A stretch of 64,000 nt of DNA, taken from Legionella jamestowniensis. GTDB taxonomy: Bacteria > Pseudomonadota > Gammaproteobacteria > Legionellales > Legionellaceae. Below are positions 1 to 10,421 of the stretch, in pieces. Where the stretch lies: assembly GCF_001467745.1 (NCBI RefSeq), contig NZ_LNYG01000013.1, positions 1,481,178 to 1,545,177 of the forward strand. The letters run 5' to 3'. A program made the position numbers and the translations under genes. Each line of letters opens with the position of its first letter. Positions within the stretch are counted from its first letter, which is position 1. Below the pieces are notes generated by a model. The model made no database searches. It had not been told where the DNA came from and worked only from the letters and a program-made list of their open reading frames with translations.

Positions 1-91
1 ATAAGTAGTGATTCGTAGAAGATGCGAATAATGTGCTGCTTAAAGGCTATAAGATAGCTGTAGCTAAGGCACGTAGTGAGAAAATAGTATT

Positions 92-167
<76 letters not shown>

Positions 168-242
168 TCTGGATCTAGTCCTCATTACTGGACTAAGGCT
201 ATTGACTTTAGTCATGCCATGACAGAAAATGGCGTTCTTTTG

Positions 243-327
<85 letters not shown>

Positions 328-351
328 GTATTGTGATAAAAAAGTGAGCAG

Positions 352-425
352 GCGGGTGTAGTTCAATGGTAGAACTTCAGCCTTCCAAGCTGATAGCGTG
401 GGTTCGATTCCCATCACCCGCTCCA
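352..425 (+). tRNA. tRNA-Gly (anticodon TCC)
   Basis: This is a 74-base tRNA gene with acceptor strands GCGGGTG and CACCCGC, discriminator T and encoded CCA. The anticodon loop CTTCCAA lies between TCAGC and GCTGA and reads TCC (glycine, GGA/GGG). It is third in the tRNA cluster, 24 bases after tRNA-Tyr. Confidence 0.96.
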
Positions 426-465
426 AGTTTTATGACAGTCTGTTATATACAGGCTGTGGTTAAAA

Positions 466-541
<76 letters not shown>

Positions 542-574
542 TACAGGTACAACTTTTAATGGGGAGATCTTTCG

Positions 575-1765
575 ATGGCGAAGGAAAAGTTTGAGCGTAA
601 GAAGCCGCACGTAAACGTGGGAACGATTGGTCACGTAGACCATGGGAAGACCACATTGACTGCAGCGATTACCACGATTATGGCAAAGAAATTTGGTGGT
701 ACAGCGAAGGCGTATGACCAGATTGATGCGGCACCAGAAGAACGCGAGCGCGGTATTACGATATCAACGGCGCATGTTGAGTATGAATCAGCAAATCGCC
801 ACTATGCCCATGTGGATTGCCCTGGCCATGCTGACTATGTAAAGAACATGATTACCGGTGCGGCTCAAATGGACGGCGCTATTTTGGTAGTATCAGCAGC
901 GGATGGTCCGATGCCCCAAACCCGTGAACATATATTGTTATCACGTCAGGTTGGTGTTCCCTATATTGTAGTGTTTATGAACAAAGCGGATATGGTTGAT
1001 GATCCGGAGTTGTTAGAATTGGTTGAGATGGAAGTACGCGACCTATTAAGCAGCTATGAGTTTCCTGGAGATGACATACCTATAATAGTAGGTTCAGCAT
1101 TAAAAGCATTGGAAGGGGATACTAGCGAGATTGGCGTACCAGCGATTGAGAAATTAGTAGAGACGATGGACTCCTATATTCCTGAACCAGTAAGAAACAT
1201 TGACAAGAGTTTTCTATTACCGATTGAAGATGTGTTCTCGATATCTGGTCGAGGAACGGTAGTGACGGGTCGTGTTGAGAGTGGCATTGTTAAAGTTGGT
1301 GAAGAAGTTGAAATTGTAGGTATTCGCGATACTCAAAAGACGACATGTACAGGTGTAGAAATGTTCCGGAAGCTGCTTGACGAGGGTCGTGCAGGTGATA
1401 ACGTTGGTGTCTTGTTGCGAGGAACGAAGAGAGACGAAGTTGAGCGTGGTCAAGTATTGGCGAAACCAGGAACCATCAAGCCTCATACTAAGTTTGAAGC
1501 AGAAGTTTATGTTCTGTCTAAAGATGAAGGAGGTCGTCATACCCCATTTTTCAATGGCTATCGTCCGCAGTTTTATTTCAGAACGACAGATGTTACAGGT
1601 TCATGCGAATTACCAAGTGGTATAGAGATGGTAATGCCAGGTGATAACGTTCAAATGACAGTTAGCCTGCATTCACCAATTGCTATGGACGAAGGGTTGC
1701 GTTTTGCAATTCGTGAAGGTGGTCGCACAGTTGGGGCCGGTGTAGTCGCAAAAATTATTGAGTGA
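575..1765 (+). CDS. tuf: Elongation factor Tu
   Basis: This is a full-length 396-residue EF-Tu, the GTPase that delivers aminoacyl-tRNA to the ribosome. The G1 motif GHVDHGKT is near residues 19-26, then DCPGH (G3) and NKAD (G4); domains 2 and 3 follow and the protein ends VVAKIIE. The start is set by GGGGAG at 561-566. Upstream are the four tRNA genes typical of tufB, whereas downstream, within a few bases, is rpsJ, typical of tufA. The gene may therefore be a hybrid of the two usually near-identical copies, or a collapsed repeat in the assembly. Confidence 0.98.
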   Translation: MAKEKFERKKPHVNVGTIGHVDHGKTTLTAAITTIMAKKFGGTAKAYDQIDAAPEERERGITISTAHVEYESANRHYAHVDCPGHADYVKNMITGAAQMDGAILVVSAADGPMPQTREHILLSRQVGVPYIVVFMNKADMVDDPELLELVEMEVRDLLSSYEFPGDDIPIIVGSALKALEGDTSEIGVPAIEKLVETMDSYIPEPVRNIDKSFLLPIEDVFSISGRGTVVTGRVESGIVKVGEEVEIVGIRDTQKTTCTGVEMFRKLLDEGRAGDNVGVLLRGTKRDEVERGQVLAKPGTIKPHTKFEAEVYVLSKDEGGRHTPFFNGYRPQFYFRTTDVTGSCELPSGIEMVMPGDNVQMTVSLHSPIAMDEGLRFAIREGGRTVGAGVVAKIIE

Positions 1766-1770
1766 TAATG

Positions 1771-2091
1771 ATGAGCAACAATCAAAATATTAAAATACGT
1801 CTTAAATCGTTTGACCATCGACTAATTGACTCGTCAATTCGTGAGATTGTTGAGACAGCAAAACGTACGGGGGCGCAATTGCGTGGCCCCATACCTTTGC
1901 CAATTAAGAAAGAAAAATTTACAGTGCTGATTTCGCCGCACGTTAATAAGGATGCGCGGGATCAGTATGAGTTGCGTACTCACAAACGCCTGGTTGTTAT
2001 TGTGCATCCTACAGAAAAAACAGTAGATGCGTTGATGAAGCTTGATCTGGCTGCTGGAGTTGACGTGCAGATTAGCCTTGACGATGAATAA
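1771..2091 (+). CDS. rpsJ: 30S ribosomal protein S10
   Basis: S10 (106 residues) is a small-subunit protein that also works with NusB in transcription antitermination. The protein begins [14 protein letters not shown] and has the conserved [12 protein letters not shown] loop and RTHKRLVVI segment. Alternative starts are GTG 1762 and ATG 1768; I prefer ATG 1771 because the family starts close to this point. It lies only five bases after the tuf stop and opens the S10 operon, so it probably relies on read-through from tuf. Confidence 0.95.
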   Translation: MSNNQNIKIRLKSFDHRLIDSSIREIVETAKRTGAQLRGPIPLPIKKEKFTVLISPHVNKDARDQYELRTHKRLVVIVHPTEKTVDALMKLDLAAGVDVQISLDDE

Positions 2092-2125
2092 TGTTGAGGC
2101 CAAAAGTTATTAACGAGGTGTTAGA

Positions 2126-2773
2126 ATGACGATTGGGTTATTAGGCCGTAAAATCGGTATGACACGGGTATTTACAGAGGATGGTATATCAATACCGGTT
2201 TCTGTGGTTGAGGTGGTTCCAAACCGTGTATCACAAATAAAAACTATTGATAATGATGGGTACACTGCAGTTCAATTAACTGGTGGTGCTAAAAAATCTA
2301 GCAATGTTAACAAACCACTAGCTGGACATTTTGCCAAAGTTGAGATTGATGCCGGTGATATGATATGTGAATTCCGCGTAGATACCATCGATGATTTTAC
2401 TGCAGGTCAAGTGATTTCTGTTCATGATGTGTTCAATGACGGACAGTTTGTTGATGTCGCAGCAACAACGAAGGGTAAAGGTTTTGCTGGTGGCGTGAAA
2501 AGACATAATTTCCGCACTCAAGATGCTACCCATGGTAATTCGCGATCTCATCGTGTGCTTGGTTCTATTGGACAAAATCAGACGCCTGGCCGTGTATTTA
2601 AAGGTAAAAAAATGGCTGGCCACTTGGGAAATGTACGTTGCACAACTCAAAGTTTAGAAATTGTTCGTGTGGATAAAGAGCGTAATCTTCTTTTGATAAA
2701 AGGTGCTATCCCTGGTTGTCCTGGTGCACGTGTTGAAGTGCGGCCCGCAGTTAAGAAGAAAGGGGGCAAATAA
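2126..2773 (+). CDS. rplC: 50S ribosomal protein L3
   Basis: L3 (215 residues) is an early-assembly 50S protein whose loop reaches the peptidyl transferase centre. The N-terminus [16 protein letters not shown] and the [15 protein letters not shown] and [18 protein letters not shown] segments are diagnostic, including the Gln methylated by PrmB in relatives (inferred). GAGG at 2115-2118 is the ribosome binding site. The TAA stop shares one base with the rplD start. Confidence 0.98.
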   Translation: MTIGLLGRKIGMTRVFTEDGISIPVSVVEVVPNRVSQIKTIDNDGYTAVQLTGGAKKSSNVNKPLAGHFAKVEIDAGDMICEFRVDTIDDFTAGQVISVHDVFNDGQFVDVAATTKGKGFAGGVKRHNFRTQDATHGNSRSHRVLGSIGQNQTPGRVFKGKKMAGHLGNVRCTTQSLEIVRVDKERNLLLIKGAIPGCPGARVEVRPAVKKKGGK

Positions 2774-3378
2774 TGGAAATTAAAACAATAGATACCAATA
2801 CACAGCTTAAAGTAAATGAAGAAGTATTTGGTTATGCTTATAATGAAGGATTAGTGCACCAAGCTGTAGTTACCTTTATGAACAATGCTCGCAGCGGTAA
2901 TAGTGCTCAAAAAACGCGTGCTGAGGTTCGTGGTGGTGGTAAAAAGCCATGGCGTCAAAAAGGTACAGGTAGAGCGCGTGCTGGTACAATCCGAAGCCCG
3001 TTATGGCGTTCAGGTGGTATTATTTTTGCGAAAAAGAAACGTGATTATAGCCAAAAAATTAATAAAAAAATGTACAAACGTGCATTGCGTAGTATAATCT
3101 CTGAACTTCATCGCGCAGGTAACCTTGTGGTAGTTAGTGATTTTCAATGTGAATCACATAAGACTAAAGATTTTATCAAGAAGATGAATGAATTAGACTT
3201 GCAAAATGCTTTAATCGTTATGCATGAAGTTGGTGAACACGAATATTTGGCTTCTCGTAATTTGATTGACTATGACATTTGCGACGTTATGTCGTTAGAC
3301 CCTGTAAGTTTGCTAAGTTTTGAAAAAGTACTGATGACAGAAGGTGCCGTTAAGATTTTAGAGGAGCAGTTACAATGA
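2773..3378 (+). CDS. rplD: 50S ribosomal protein L4
   Basis: L4 (201 residues) lines the polypeptide exit tunnel. In E. coli it is also the autogenous repressor of the S10 operon; whether it regulates here is unknown. The loop rich in Gly and Arg ([19 protein letters not shown]) near residues 60-80 is the tunnel extension. It overlaps rplC by one base and rplW by four, so it is translationally coupled on both sides. Confidence 0.98.
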   Translation: MEIKTIDTNTQLKVNEEVFGYAYNEGLVHQAVVTFMNNARSGNSAQKTRAEVRGGGKKPWRQKGTGRARAGTIRSPLWRSGGIIFAKKKRDYSQKINKKMYKRALRSIISELHRAGNLVVVSDFQCESHKTKDFIKKMNELDLQNALIVMHEVGEHEYLASRNLIDYDICDVMSLDPVSLLSFEKVLMTEGAVKILEEQLQ

Positions 3379-3671
3379 ATGCTGAACGTATATTAATGGT
3401 TCTACGTGAACCACATACCTCTGAAAAGGCAACTGTAATGGCTGATAAATATAAGCAGTTTACTTTTAAAGTGCTCAAAACAGCAACTAAACAAGAAATT
3501 AAACAAGCAGTTGAACATATGTTTAATGTCAAAGTGAAATCTGTATCCGTAATTAATGTAAAGGGTAAAAGAAAACGATTTAAGCAATTAAATGGCAAAC
3601 GTAGTGATTGGAAAAAGGCTTTTGTTGCTTTACAAGAAAATTACGACATCGATTTTACCGTGACTGAATAA
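3375..3671 (+). CDS. rplW: 50S ribosomal protein L23
   Basis: L23 (98 residues) sits at the exit-tunnel mouth and docks trigger factor and SRP. The sequence shows the family start [11 protein letters not shown] and the basic loop [21 protein letters not shown]. It overlaps the rplD stop by four bases and is followed after 11 bases by rplB. Confidence 0.97.
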   Translation: MNAERILMVLREPHTSEKATVMADKYKQFTFKVLKTATKQEIKQAVEHMFNVKVKSVSVINVKGKRKRFKQLNGKRSDWKKAFVALQENYDIDFTVTE

Positions 3672-3682
3672 GGCAGATTAAG

Positions 3683-4510
3683 ATGGCATTATTAAAATCT
3701 AAACCAACTTCACCTGGAAAACGTGGTGAAATTCGAGTTGTCCATCACAATATTCATAAAGGACAGCCCTATGCTGGTCTGGTTGAGAAATTAAATAAAA
3801 CTGGTGGACGTAATAACCAAGGTCGAATTACTGTTCGACATATTGGTGGCGGTATTCGTGCTAAATATCGTATAATTGACTTTAAAAGAAACAAAGATGG
3901 TATTGAAGCAAAGGTTGAAAGATTGGAATATGATCCAAATAGATCTGCTTTAATTGCCTTAGTGGTTTACAAAGACGGGGAACGGCGTTACATTATCGCA
4001 CCAGCCGGAATGAAGTCTGGTGACATTATTGTAAGTGGTGAAGACTCACCTATTAATAACGGTAATTGTTTGCCTTTAAGAAACATCCCTGTAGGTACTA
4101 CAATTCATTGCGTAGAGCTTAAACCTGGTAAAGGCGCTCAGATGCTAAGAAGTGCTGGTTGCAGTGGACAAATCGTTGCAAAAGAAGGTGTATATGCAAC
4201 TCTGAAGCTACGTTCAGGTGAAATGCGCAAGGTCTTAAGTTCTTGTAGAGCTGTTATCGGTGAAGTTAGTAATAGCGAACACAGTTTACGTGCTCTTGGT
4301 AAAGCGGGTGCAAAACGTTGGCGTGGCATTAGGCCTACCGTTCGAGGTGTCGCGATGAACCCAGTCGATCACCCTCATGGTGGAGGAGAAGGTCGTACTT
4401 CTGGTGGTCGTCATCCAGTAACTCCATGGGGTATTCCTACTAAAGGATATAAAACACGTAGTAATAAGCGTACTGACCGTTTTATCGTCAGAAGACGTAA
4501 GAAGAAATAA
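3683..4510 (+). CDS. rplB: 50S ribosomal protein L2
   Basis: L2 (275 residues) is needed for subunit association and peptidyl transfer. The conserved [13 protein letters not shown] segment near residues 230-242 carries the histidine essential in the family, and the C-terminus is strongly basic (RRRKKK). It is an in-operon member of the S10 cluster of normal length. Confidence 0.98.
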   Translation: MALLKSKPTSPGKRGEIRVVHHNIHKGQPYAGLVEKLNKTGGRNNQGRITVRHIGGGIRAKYRIIDFKRNKDGIEAKVERLEYDPNRSALIALVVYKDGERRYIIAPAGMKSGDIIVSGEDSPINNGNCLPLRNIPVGTTIHCVELKPGKGAQMLRSAGCSGQIVAKEGVYATLKLRSGEMRKVLSSCRAVIGEVSNSEHSLRALGKAGAKRWRGIRPTVRGVAMNPVDHPHGGGEGRTSGGRHPVTPWGIPTKGYKTRSNKRTDRFIVRRRKKK

Positions 4511-4530
4511 TTAGCTAAGAGGATATCAAG

Positions 4531-4809
4531 GTGGCACGTTCTATAAGAAAGGGTCCGTTTGTCGATCACCACTTAATCAAAAAGGTTGAAGCGGCGATCG
4601 AATCTAAATCTAAGAAACCAATAAAAACTTGGTCCAGGCGCTCAACCATAGTACCTGAGATGATTGATTTAACTATCGCAGTGCATAATGGTAAGGATCA
4701 TGTTCCTGTTTATATTACAGATAACATGGTTGGCCATAAACTTGGTGAGTTTGCCATGACTCGTACATTCAAAGGTCATTCTGGTGACAGAAAGGCAAAA
4801 GGCAAGTAA
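4531..4809 (+). CDS. rpsS: 30S ribosomal protein S19
   Basis: S19 (92 residues) binds the 30S head and contacts the A-site finger. The start is GTG preceded by AAGAGGA at 4516-4522. The sequence [15 protein letters not shown] and the TWSRRST and [16 protein letters not shown] segments are family signatures. Confidence 0.97.
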   Translation: MARSIRKGPFVDHHLIKKVEAAIESKSKKPIKTWSRRSTIVPEMIDLTIAVHNGKDHVPVYITDNMVGHKLGEFAMTRTFKGHSGDRKAKGK

Positions 4810-4818
4810 GAGGCAATG

Positions 4819-5154
4819 ATGGAAGTAACAGCAAAATTAAAAAATGCACCACTTTCTGCCCAAAAGGGCAGATTGATCGCTGATATGATTCGTAAAATGG
4901 ACGTTTCTAACGCTATTGACGTTTTGAAATTTACTCCCAAGAAGGGTGCGCACCTTATGCTAAAATTATTGGAATCTGCAATTGCTAGTGCAGAAAACAA
5001 TAATGGTGCAGATATTGACGAATTAAAAGTAGGTGTGGTTTGTGTGGATGAGGCGCCGACTCTTAAAAGAATCAGTCCACGCGCGAAAGGTCGTGCTAAT
5101 CGTATTTGTAAACGTACCTGCCATATCACCATTAAAGTATCTGACGAGGAATAG
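4819..5154 (+). CDS. rplV: 50S ribosomal protein L22
   Basis: L22 (111 residues) lines the narrow part of the exit tunnel, where macrolide resistance changes arise in other bacteria. The family pattern [14 protein letters not shown] and the basic hairpin [17 protein letters not shown] are present. ATG codons occur at 4816 and 4819; the second has better spacing to GAGG at 4810-4813. It ends two bases before rpsC. Confidence 0.96.
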   Translation: MEVTAKLKNAPLSAQKGRLIADMIRKMDVSNAIDVLKFTPKKGAHLMLKLLESAIASAENNNGADIDELKVGVVCVDEAPTLKRISPRAKGRANRICKRTCHITIKVSDEE

Positions 5155-5156
5155 CA

Positions 5157-5813
5157 ATGGGACAGAAAGTAAACCCTATAGGTATCAGATTAGGTATCGT
5201 TCAAGATTGGAATTCAAAGTGGTATGCAAGTAAAAACTATGCCCAACTCCTCAATGAAGATATTAATCTGCGTAAACACCTAAAAAAGAAGCTCATGACG
5301 GCAGCAGTTAGTAAAATTCGCATTGATCGTCCAGCTAGTAATGCAGTGGTTACAATTCATACTGCAAGACCAGGTGTTATTATTGGAAAAAAAGGTGGCG
5401 GTATTGAAGCTCTAAGAAGTGAAATTGCTTCTAAGCTTGGTGTTCCTGTTCATTTGAACATTGAAGAAGTAAGAAAGCCGGAATTAGATTCGACTTTAGT
5501 CGCAGAAAGCATCGCACAGCAGTTAGAGCAACGCGTCATGTTCAGACGAGCAATGAAGCGGGCAGTGACTTCAGCTATGAAAGCTGGCGCTAAAGGAATT
5601 AAAATATGTGTTAGTGGTCGACTAGGTGGTGCAGAAATAGCTCGTAGTGAATGGTACCGTGAAGGACGAGTTCCTCTACATACTTTCCGTGCTGATGTTG
5701 ATTATGGTACTGCTGAAGCTAAAACTACCTATGGGATCATAGGCGTTAAAGTATGGATCTTCAAAGGCGAAGTGCTTCCTCAGAAGAAACGTAATGCTGA
5801 AAGTGGTAAGTGA
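5157..5813 (+). CDS. rpsC: 30S ribosomal protein S3
   Basis: S3 (218 residues) forms part of the mRNA entry channel and helicase site. The N-terminal [14 protein letters not shown], the KH-domain motif [14 protein letters not shown] near residues 75-88, and the C-terminal [10 protein letters not shown] are all present. It lies between rplV and rplP in the standard order. Confidence 0.98.
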   Translation: MGQKVNPIGIRLGIVQDWNSKWYASKNYAQLLNEDINLRKHLKKKLMTAAVSKIRIDRPASNAVVTIHTARPGVIIGKKGGGIEALRSEIASKLGVPVHLNIEEVRKPELDSTLVAESIAQQLEQRVMFRRAMKRAVTSAMKAGAKGIKICVSGRLGGAEIARSEWYREGRVPLHTFRADVDYGTAEAKTTYGIIGVKVWIFKGEVLPQKKRNAESGK

Positions 5814-5829
5814 GTGAGGAATTACAGTC

Positions 5830-6243
5830 ATGTTACAGCCGAAACGTACAAAATATCGTAAACAAATGAAGGGCCGCAACCGTGGTTTGGCTCAGAGAGG
5901 TTCAAAAGTAAGCTTTGGTGAATTTGGATTAAAAGCCTTGGAAAGAGGACGTTTGACTGCTCGACAAATCGAGGCTGCTCGACGAGCTATGACTCGTCAT
6001 ATCAAGCGTGGTGGAAAAATTTGGATTCGAGTATTTCCTGATAAGCCAATTACCCAAAAACCACTTGAAGTCCGTCAAGGTAAAGGTAAAGGTAGTGTGG
6101 AATATTGGGTGGCACAAATTCAACCGGGTAAGGTTTTATTTGAAATGGAAGGTGTTAGTAGAGAGTTGGCTATGGAAGCATTTGATTTAGCCAAAGCTAA
6201 GCTACCATTCAAAGTAGTATTTGAAGAGCGCAAGGTGATGTGA
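5830..6243 (+). CDS. rplP: 50S ribosomal protein L16
   Basis: L16 (137 residues) organises the A-site region of the 50S subunit. It starts [19 protein letters not shown] and contains [22 protein letters not shown], both typical. The stop TGA overlaps the rpmC start codon by one base. Confidence 0.97.
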   Translation: MLQPKRTKYRKQMKGRNRGLAQRGSKVSFGEFGLKALERGRLTARQIEAARRAMTRHIKRGGKIWIRVFPDKPITQKPLEVRQGKGKGSVEYWVAQIQPGKVLFEMEGVSRELAMEAFDLAKAKLPFKVVFEERKVM

Positions 6244-6446
6244 TGAAAGACATTAAAGAGTTAAGAGAGTTGACACCTGATGAATTACAAGCCGAGCTTA
6301 TCTCCCTTCGTAAAGATCAATTTAACTTGCGTATGAAAAAAGCGAATGGTTCTTTGGAAAAGACTCATCTTATTCCTAAAGTTCGAAAAACTATTGCACA
6401 AGTTAAAACAATTATGACTCAGAAGGTAGGAAAGCGTCATGACTAA
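6243..6446 (+). CDS. rpmC: 50S ribosomal protein L29
   Basis: L29 (67 residues) is a small helical hairpin protein beside L23 at the tunnel exit. The pattern [24 protein letters not shown] is diagnostic. A GTG three bases earlier (6240) is in frame, but ATG 6243 gives the usual length and couples to the rplP stop. It overlaps rpsQ by eight bases. Confidence 0.95.
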   Translation: MKDIKELRELTPDELQAELISLRKDQFNLRMKKANGSLEKTHLIPKVRKTIAQVKTIMTQKVGKRHD

Positions 6447-6690
6447 TAGTGAAAGTAACGCCAGAACCATCGTAGGCAAAGTCGTTAGTGATAAAATGCA
6501 AAAGACTATTGTTGTTATGGTTGAGCGCACTGTAAAACATCCCAAGTATGGAAAAATCATGAAGCGTCGAACTAAACTACATGCTCATGATGAAAATCAA
6601 ATTGGTAAAGTTGGAAATATTGTAAGAATTCGCGAATCTCGACCACTCTCTAAAATGAAAAGTTGGGTACTAGTTGAAGTAATTTCCTAA
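6439..6690 (+). CDS. rpsQ: 30S ribosomal protein S17
   Basis: S17 (83 residues) is an OB-fold primary 16S rRNA binder. The segments [18 protein letters not shown] and [11 protein letters not shown] are family signatures. It closes the S10 operon; an 86-base gap with a hairpin and promoter-like site follows before rplN. Confidence 0.97.
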   Translation: MTNSESNARTIVGKVVSDKMQKTIVVMVERTVKHPKYGKIMKRRTKLHAHDENQIGKVGNIVRIRESRPLSKMKSWVLVEVIS

Positions 6691-6721
6691 TATTCATTTT
6701 GATTACTTTTAAAATAGTAAG

Positions 6722-6748
6722 AGGCCTGATATAATCAGCAGCCTTTTT
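6722..6748 (+). promoter_or_regulatory. S10/spc junction: hairpin with an embedded extended -10
   Basis: The sequence reads AGGC, CTGAT, ATA, ATCAG, CA, GCCT and then a T-run. It can fold into a nine-pair hairpin with a two-base bulge followed by T residues, like an intrinsic terminator or attenuator for the S10 operon. The same bases contain TGATATAAT at 6727-6735, a perfect extended -10 element for sigma70, which would start spc transcription near 6742. No good -35 is visible at 17-base spacing. The two readings are visible in the sequence; their function is inference. Confidence 0.5.
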
Positions 6749-6776
6749 CTGGTCGAATTTAGAGCTGGAGAATAAA

Positions 6777-7142
6777 ATGATACAAATGCAGACAGTGCTC
6801 GATGTTGCCGACAACAGCGGGGCACGTAAAGTGATGTGTATCAAAGTGCTTGGTGGATCACATAGACGGTATGCCCGTGTTGGTGATGTAATTAAAGTAA
6901 GCATTAAAGATGCAATACCACGTAGCAAAGTAAAAAAAGGCGCCGTGATGAAAGCGGTAGTTGTCAGAACAAGTCAAGGTGTTCGCCGTGACGACGGTTC
7001 TCTTATTCGTTTCGATGGTAATGCGGCTGTACTTTTAAACAACCAAAACGAGCCTATAGGTACACGTATATTTGGACCTGTAACTCGTGAGCTAAGAGAG
7101 CGGTTTATGAAAATCATTTCTCTTGCTGCTGAAGTATTGTGA
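6777..7142 (+). CDS. rplN: 50S ribosomal protein L14
   Basis: L14 (121 residues) forms intersubunit bridges and binds the silencing factor RsfS. The start [21 protein letters not shown] and the end [12 protein letters not shown] are canonical. It is the first gene of the spc operon, after an 86-base gap. Confidence 0.98.
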   Translation: MIQMQTVLDVADNSGARKVMCIKVLGGSHRRYARVGDVIKVSIKDAIPRSKVKKGAVMKAVVVRTSQGVRRDDGSLIRFDGNAAVLLNNQNEPIGTRIFGPVTRELRERFMKIISLAAEVL

Positions 7143-7154
7143 GAAGGATTAGTT

Positions 7155-7481
7155 ATGAAGCGTATAAGATCAGGTGATACTGTAATTATTATCGCCGGAA
7201 AGAGTAAAGGTCACGTAGGCAAGGTAACCAAGGTTTTTGACAGTGGTGTAGTTGTTGAGGGTGGTAACATGATTAAAAAACATGTGAAACCTAATCCCCA
7301 GTTAAATCAACAAGGTGGGATTGTCACGCGTGAAGCCCCTGTCCATGTGTCCAATGTTGCCATGTATAATCCAGTCTCTAAAAAGGCAGACAAAGTAGGG
7401 TTTAAATACCTCGAAAAGGATGGCAATAAACATAAAGTTCGTTATTTCAAATCAAATAACGAAATTATTGATCTTGTCTGA
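7155..7481 (+). CDS. rplX: 50S ribosomal protein L24
   Basis: L24 (108 residues) is an assembly-initiating 50S protein with a KOW motif, seen at [21 protein letters not shown] (about residues 4-24). AGGAT at 7144-7148 precedes the ATG. It is of normal length in the standard spc position. Confidence 0.97.
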   Translation: MKRIRSGDTVIIIAGKSKGHVGKVTKVFDSGVVVEGGNMIKKHVKPNPQLNQQGGIVTREAPVHVSNVAMYNPVSKKADKVGFKYLEKDGNKHKVRYFKSNNEIIDLV

Positions 7482-7493
7482 TAGGTGACAGAA

Positions 7494-8045
7494 ATGGCTA
7501 GACTTAAAGATTTTTATAAAAAAGATGTAGTGCCAATGATGGTAAAACGATTTGGCTACAAAAGTATAATGGAAGTACCCAAAATTCTCAAAATTACATT
7601 GAATATGGGTGTTGGTGAAGCCGTTGGTGATAAAAAAGTTATGAACCATGCGCTTGAGGATATGACTTTAATTGCTGGTCAAAAGCCGGTTGTTACCAAA
7701 GCAAAAAAATCTTTGGCTGGATTTAAAATTCGCGAAGGTTGGCCTATTGGTTGCAAAGTAACCTTAAGACGTGAGCGCATGTATGAGTTTCTTGATCGTT
7801 TGATTACTATCGCTCTGCCTCGTGTTCGCGATTTTCGTGGCTTAAATCCAAAATCATTTGATGGAACAGGAAACTATAGTATGGGGATTCATGAGCAATT
7901 GGTTTTCCCAGAAATTGACTTTGACAAAACCGATGGCATTCGTGGTTTAGATATCTGCATCACAACCAGTGCTAAGACGAATGAAGAAGCGAAGGCTTTG
8001 TTAGAAGCGTTCAACCTGCCTTTGAAAGACAGAGATAAACACTAA
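7494..8045 (+). CDS. rplE: 50S ribosomal protein L5
   Basis: L5 (183 residues) binds 5S rRNA and contacts the P-site tRNA. The pattern [15 protein letters not shown] and the C-terminal [20 protein letters not shown] are diagnostic. An in-frame GTG at 7485 would add three residues; ATG 7494 (MARLKDFY) matches the family start. Confidence 0.96.
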   Translation: MARLKDFYKKDVVPMMVKRFGYKSIMEVPKILKITLNMGVGEAVGDKKVMNHALEDMTLIAGQKPVVTKAKKSLAGFKIREGWPIGCKVTLRRERMYEFLDRLITIALPRVRDFRGLNPKSFDGTGNYSMGIHEQLVFPEIDFDKTDGIRGLDICITTSAKTNEEAKALLEAFNLPLKDRDKH

Positions 8046-8059
8046 GAAAGGGTAATACT

Positions 8060-8362
8060 GTGGCTAAAAAATCGATGCTCGCCCGCGAACTTAAAAGAGC
8101 TAAACTTGTCGCGAAATACAAAGAGCGTAGGAACGAATTAAAAGTTTTGATTAAGTCGTCTACTGATTTTGATGAAATTATGGAAGCACAGGCTAAGCTA
8201 GCTAAGCTTCCCGTTAATTCTAACCCAGTGCGATATAGTACACGTTGCCAGCAATGTGGGCGTCAGCATGCCGTTTACCGCAAATTTGGTCTTTGCAGGA
8301 TTTGCCTAAGACAGCAGTTAATGACCGGTAATGTAACTGGTGGTCGCAAATCCAGCTGGTAA
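8060..8362 (+). CDS. rpsN: 30S ribosomal protein S14, long form with a four-Cys motif
   Basis: S14 (100 residues) binds the 30S head. The gene starts with GTG after AAAGGG at 8046-8051. The protein is the long type (start [15 protein letters not shown]), yet it retains the full CQQC, 12 residues, CRIC pattern near residues 63-82 that defines the short zinc-binding type. It could therefore bind zinc. Many gammaproteobacterial long forms lack these cysteines. Confidence 0.96.
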   Translation: MAKKSMLARELKRAKLVAKYKERRNELKVLIKSSTDFDEIMEAQAKLAKLPVNSNPVRYSTRCQQCGRQHAVYRKFGLCRICLRQQLMTGNVTGGRKSSW

Positions 8363-8385
8363 ATTTTATTCTATGGAGAACAACT

Positions 8386-8781
8386 GTGAGTATGCATGAT
8401 CCTGTTGCTGATATGTTGACTAGAATTCGCAATGGTCAGCAAGCTAAACATCAGAGCGTAACCCTGAATTCATCTAAATTGAAAGAGGAAATAGCCAGGG
8501 TATTAAAAGAAGAAGGTTATATATTAGATTACAATGTACAGCTTCTTGAAAATAATGTTAAAACGATTACGTTACAATTAAAATACTATCATGGTAAGCC
8601 TGTAATTGAGCGTATTTTGCGTATTAGCCGCCCTGGTTTGCGAATTTATAAATCATTCAAGGAGTTACCTTCAATTCCTGGTTTTGGTGTTGCCATTCTT
8701 TCTACCTCTAAAGGGGTAATGACTCATATAGCAGCTAAAAGACAGGGCGTTGGTGGCGAAATTCTTTGTGAAGTGGCCTAA
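8386..8781 (+). CDS. rpsH: 30S ribosomal protein S8
   Basis: S8 (131 residues) is a 16S rRNA central-domain binder and in E. coli represses the spc operon by binding its mRNA. The start is GTG, preceded by GGAGAA at 8374-8379. [14 protein letters not shown] at the N-terminus and the end [10 protein letters not shown] are family features. Confidence 0.97.
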   Translation: MSMHDPVADMLTRIRNGQQAKHQSVTLNSSKLKEEIARVLKEEGYILDYNVQLLENNVKTITLQLKYYHGKPVIERILRISRPGLRIYKSFKELPSIPGFGVAILSTSKGVMTHIAAKRQGVGGEILCEVA

Positions 8782-8798
8782 TACTAGAGAGGAATGAT

Positions 8799-9341
8799 AT
8801 GTCTAGAGTAGCAAAAGCCCCAATTAATTTACCTGCTAATGTTGAGCTGACTATTGGAAAAGATACTTTAACAGTAAAAGGTCCTAAAGGATCTTTGGAA
8901 CAGCACTATAACAAGCTTGTAAACATTAGCAAAAGTGAAGAAAGCGATAATGTAATATTATTTAAACCCGCCTCTAATGATCCTAGTGCATGGGCGCATG
9001 CTGGTACAGTACGTGCCTTAGTGAACAATATGGTTAAAGGCGTAACCAATGGCTTTGATATCACGTTAGAGCTGATTGGCGTGGGATATCGTGCTCAAGC
9101 GAGTGGTAAGGCGATAACTTTATCTTTAGGCTTTTCCCACCCAATTGAATATACCTTACCTCAGGGAGTTACTGCTGAGACACCGAATAATACAACCGTT
9201 GTAATTCGTGGAGTCGACAAGCAATTGCTGGGTCAGGTCGCTTCTGAAATTAGAGGTTTTAGACCACCTGAGCCTTATAAAGGTAAAGGGATTCGATATG
9301 CTGGCGAAATTATTATTCGTAAAGAAGCCAAAAAGAAATAA
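8799..9341 (+). CDS. rplF: 50S ribosomal protein L6
   Basis: L6 (180 residues) consists of two repeated domains near the GTPase centre. The signature EPYKGKGIRYAGEII lies near residues 152-170, and SRVAKAPINLP opens the protein. GAGGAA at 8787-8792 is the ribosome binding site. Confidence 0.97.
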   Translation: MSRVAKAPINLPANVELTIGKDTLTVKGPKGSLEQHYNKLVNISKSEESDNVILFKPASNDPSAWAHAGTVRALVNNMVKGVTNGFDITLELIGVGYRAQASGKAITLSLGFSHPIEYTLPQGVTAETPNNTTVVIRGVDKQLLGQVASEIRGFRPPEPYKGKGIRYAGEIIIRKEAKKK

Positions 9342-9351
9342 GGTGTAAGAG

Positions 9352-9714
9352 ATGAAGAATAAAGAAGCAGCCCGTATAAGACGTGGTTTAAAGGCGAAAG
9401 CCATTCATCGTCGTAACCCCGATAAGGCAAGACTTGTCGTCTATAGAAGTGGTACACACATCTATTCTCAGATTGTTGCTCGTGGTGAAAATGGTGACGT
9501 TGTACTTGTCTGTTCTTCTACAATGGATAAGGAGCTTAAAACTAAGCTTTCAGGCACCAAAGTAGAACAAGCCCAGCAAGTTGGCAAATTGTTAGGTGAA
9601 CGAGCCAAGGCTAAAAATATAGATAAAGTTTCTTTTGACCGTGCTGGGTATAAATACCACGGTAGAGTTAAGGCTTTAGCCGACGGCGCTCGAGAAGCTG
9701 GGTTGAATTTTTAA
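9352..9714 (+). CDS. rplR: 50S ribosomal protein L18
   Basis: L18 (120 residues) binds 5S rRNA. The pattern RLVVYRSGTHIYSQIV and the C-terminus FDRAGYKYHGRVKALADGAREAGL are typical. It lies 10 bases after rplF and 9 before rpsE. Confidence 0.97.
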   Translation: MKNKEAARIRRGLKAKAIHRRNPDKARLVVYRSGTHIYSQIVARGENGDVVLVCSSTMDKELKTKLSGTKVEQAQQVGKLLGERAKAKNIDKVSFDRAGYKYHGRVKALADGAREAGLNF

Positions 9715-9723
9715 GGAACGGTT

Positions 9724-10236
9724 ATGGCAGCATTTGATGAAATTCAAAAGAGTGACGGCTACCAAGAGAAATTGGTATCTGTAACGCGTACAGCCAAAGT
9801 AGTAAAAGGTGGACGTGTTTTTGGCTTTGCCGTACTAGTAGTAGTAGGTGATGGTAAAGGTAAAGTAGGTTTTGGTCGTGGAAAGGCTAGAGAAGTACCA
9901 GTTGCTATTATGAAAGCAATGGAACAAGCCAAAAAGAATATGACATATATTCCGCTTGCAGGTACAACAATACATCACGAAATTACTTGGAACTACGGTG
10001 CTTCTAAAGTATTCATGAAGCCTGCAAGTGAAGGTACCGGTATTATTGCTGGTGGTGCAATGCGCGCTGTACTGGAAGTTTTAGGTGTACAAAATATTTT
10101 GGCAAAAAGTATTGGCTCTACTAATCCAAGCAATATTGTACGTGCCACTATTAATGCACTGACTAATATCGGGACTCCTGATTATGTAGCTGCCAAACGT
10201 GGTAAAACAGTTGCAGAAGTAATGGCGGAAGAATAA
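9724..10236 (+). CDS. rpsE: 30S ribosomal protein S5
   Basis: S5 (170 residues) is a decoding-fidelity protein at the mRNA entry site. The sequence contains [24 protein letters not shown] and the [23 protein letters not shown] segment. The stop overlaps the rpmD start by one base. Confidence 0.97.
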   Translation: MAAFDEIQKSDGYQEKLVSVTRTAKVVKGGRVFGFAVLVVVGDGKGKVGFGRGKAREVPVAIMKAMEQAKKNMTYIPLAGTTIHHEITWNYGASKVFMKPASEGTGIIAGGAMRAVLEVLGVQNILAKSIGSTNPSNIVRATINALTNIGTPDYVAAKRGKTVAEVMAEE

Positions 10237-10421
10237 TGAGCAAACAAATCAAAATCACTTTGGTTAAGAGCGTTATTGGCCGTAAACCAAAGCACATACA
10301 AATAGTAAAGCAACTTGGCTTAGGCAAGTTAAACAGCAGCGTAATTCAACAAGACAATCCTGCTATTAGAGGATTGATAAATGTTGTTAATTACCTGGTA
10401 CAAGTTGAGGAGTGTGCGTAA
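10236..10421 (+). CDS. rpmD: 50S ribosomal protein L30
   Basis: L30 (61 residues) is a small 50S protein. The pattern [23 protein letters not shown] is diagnostic. It shares one base with each neighbour (rpsE before, rplO after), so translation is probably coupled. Confidence 0.96.
   Translation: MSKQIKITLVKSVIGRKPKHIQIVKQLGLGKLNSSVIQQDNPAIRGLINVVNYLVQVEECA

Noticed and set aside
1..91. Possible 3' end of a gene before the first tRNA
   Set aside because: The three forward frames carry early stops and no protein-like stretch; nothing could be supported.
1217..1540. Minus-strand frame of 107 codons inside tuf
   Set aside because: It is the antisense of a highly conserved gene, and its length is explained by constrained codons.
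4776..5132. Minus-strand frame of 118 codons inside rpsS-rplV
   Set aside because: It is antisense to well-supported ribosomal protein genes and has no ribosome binding site of note.
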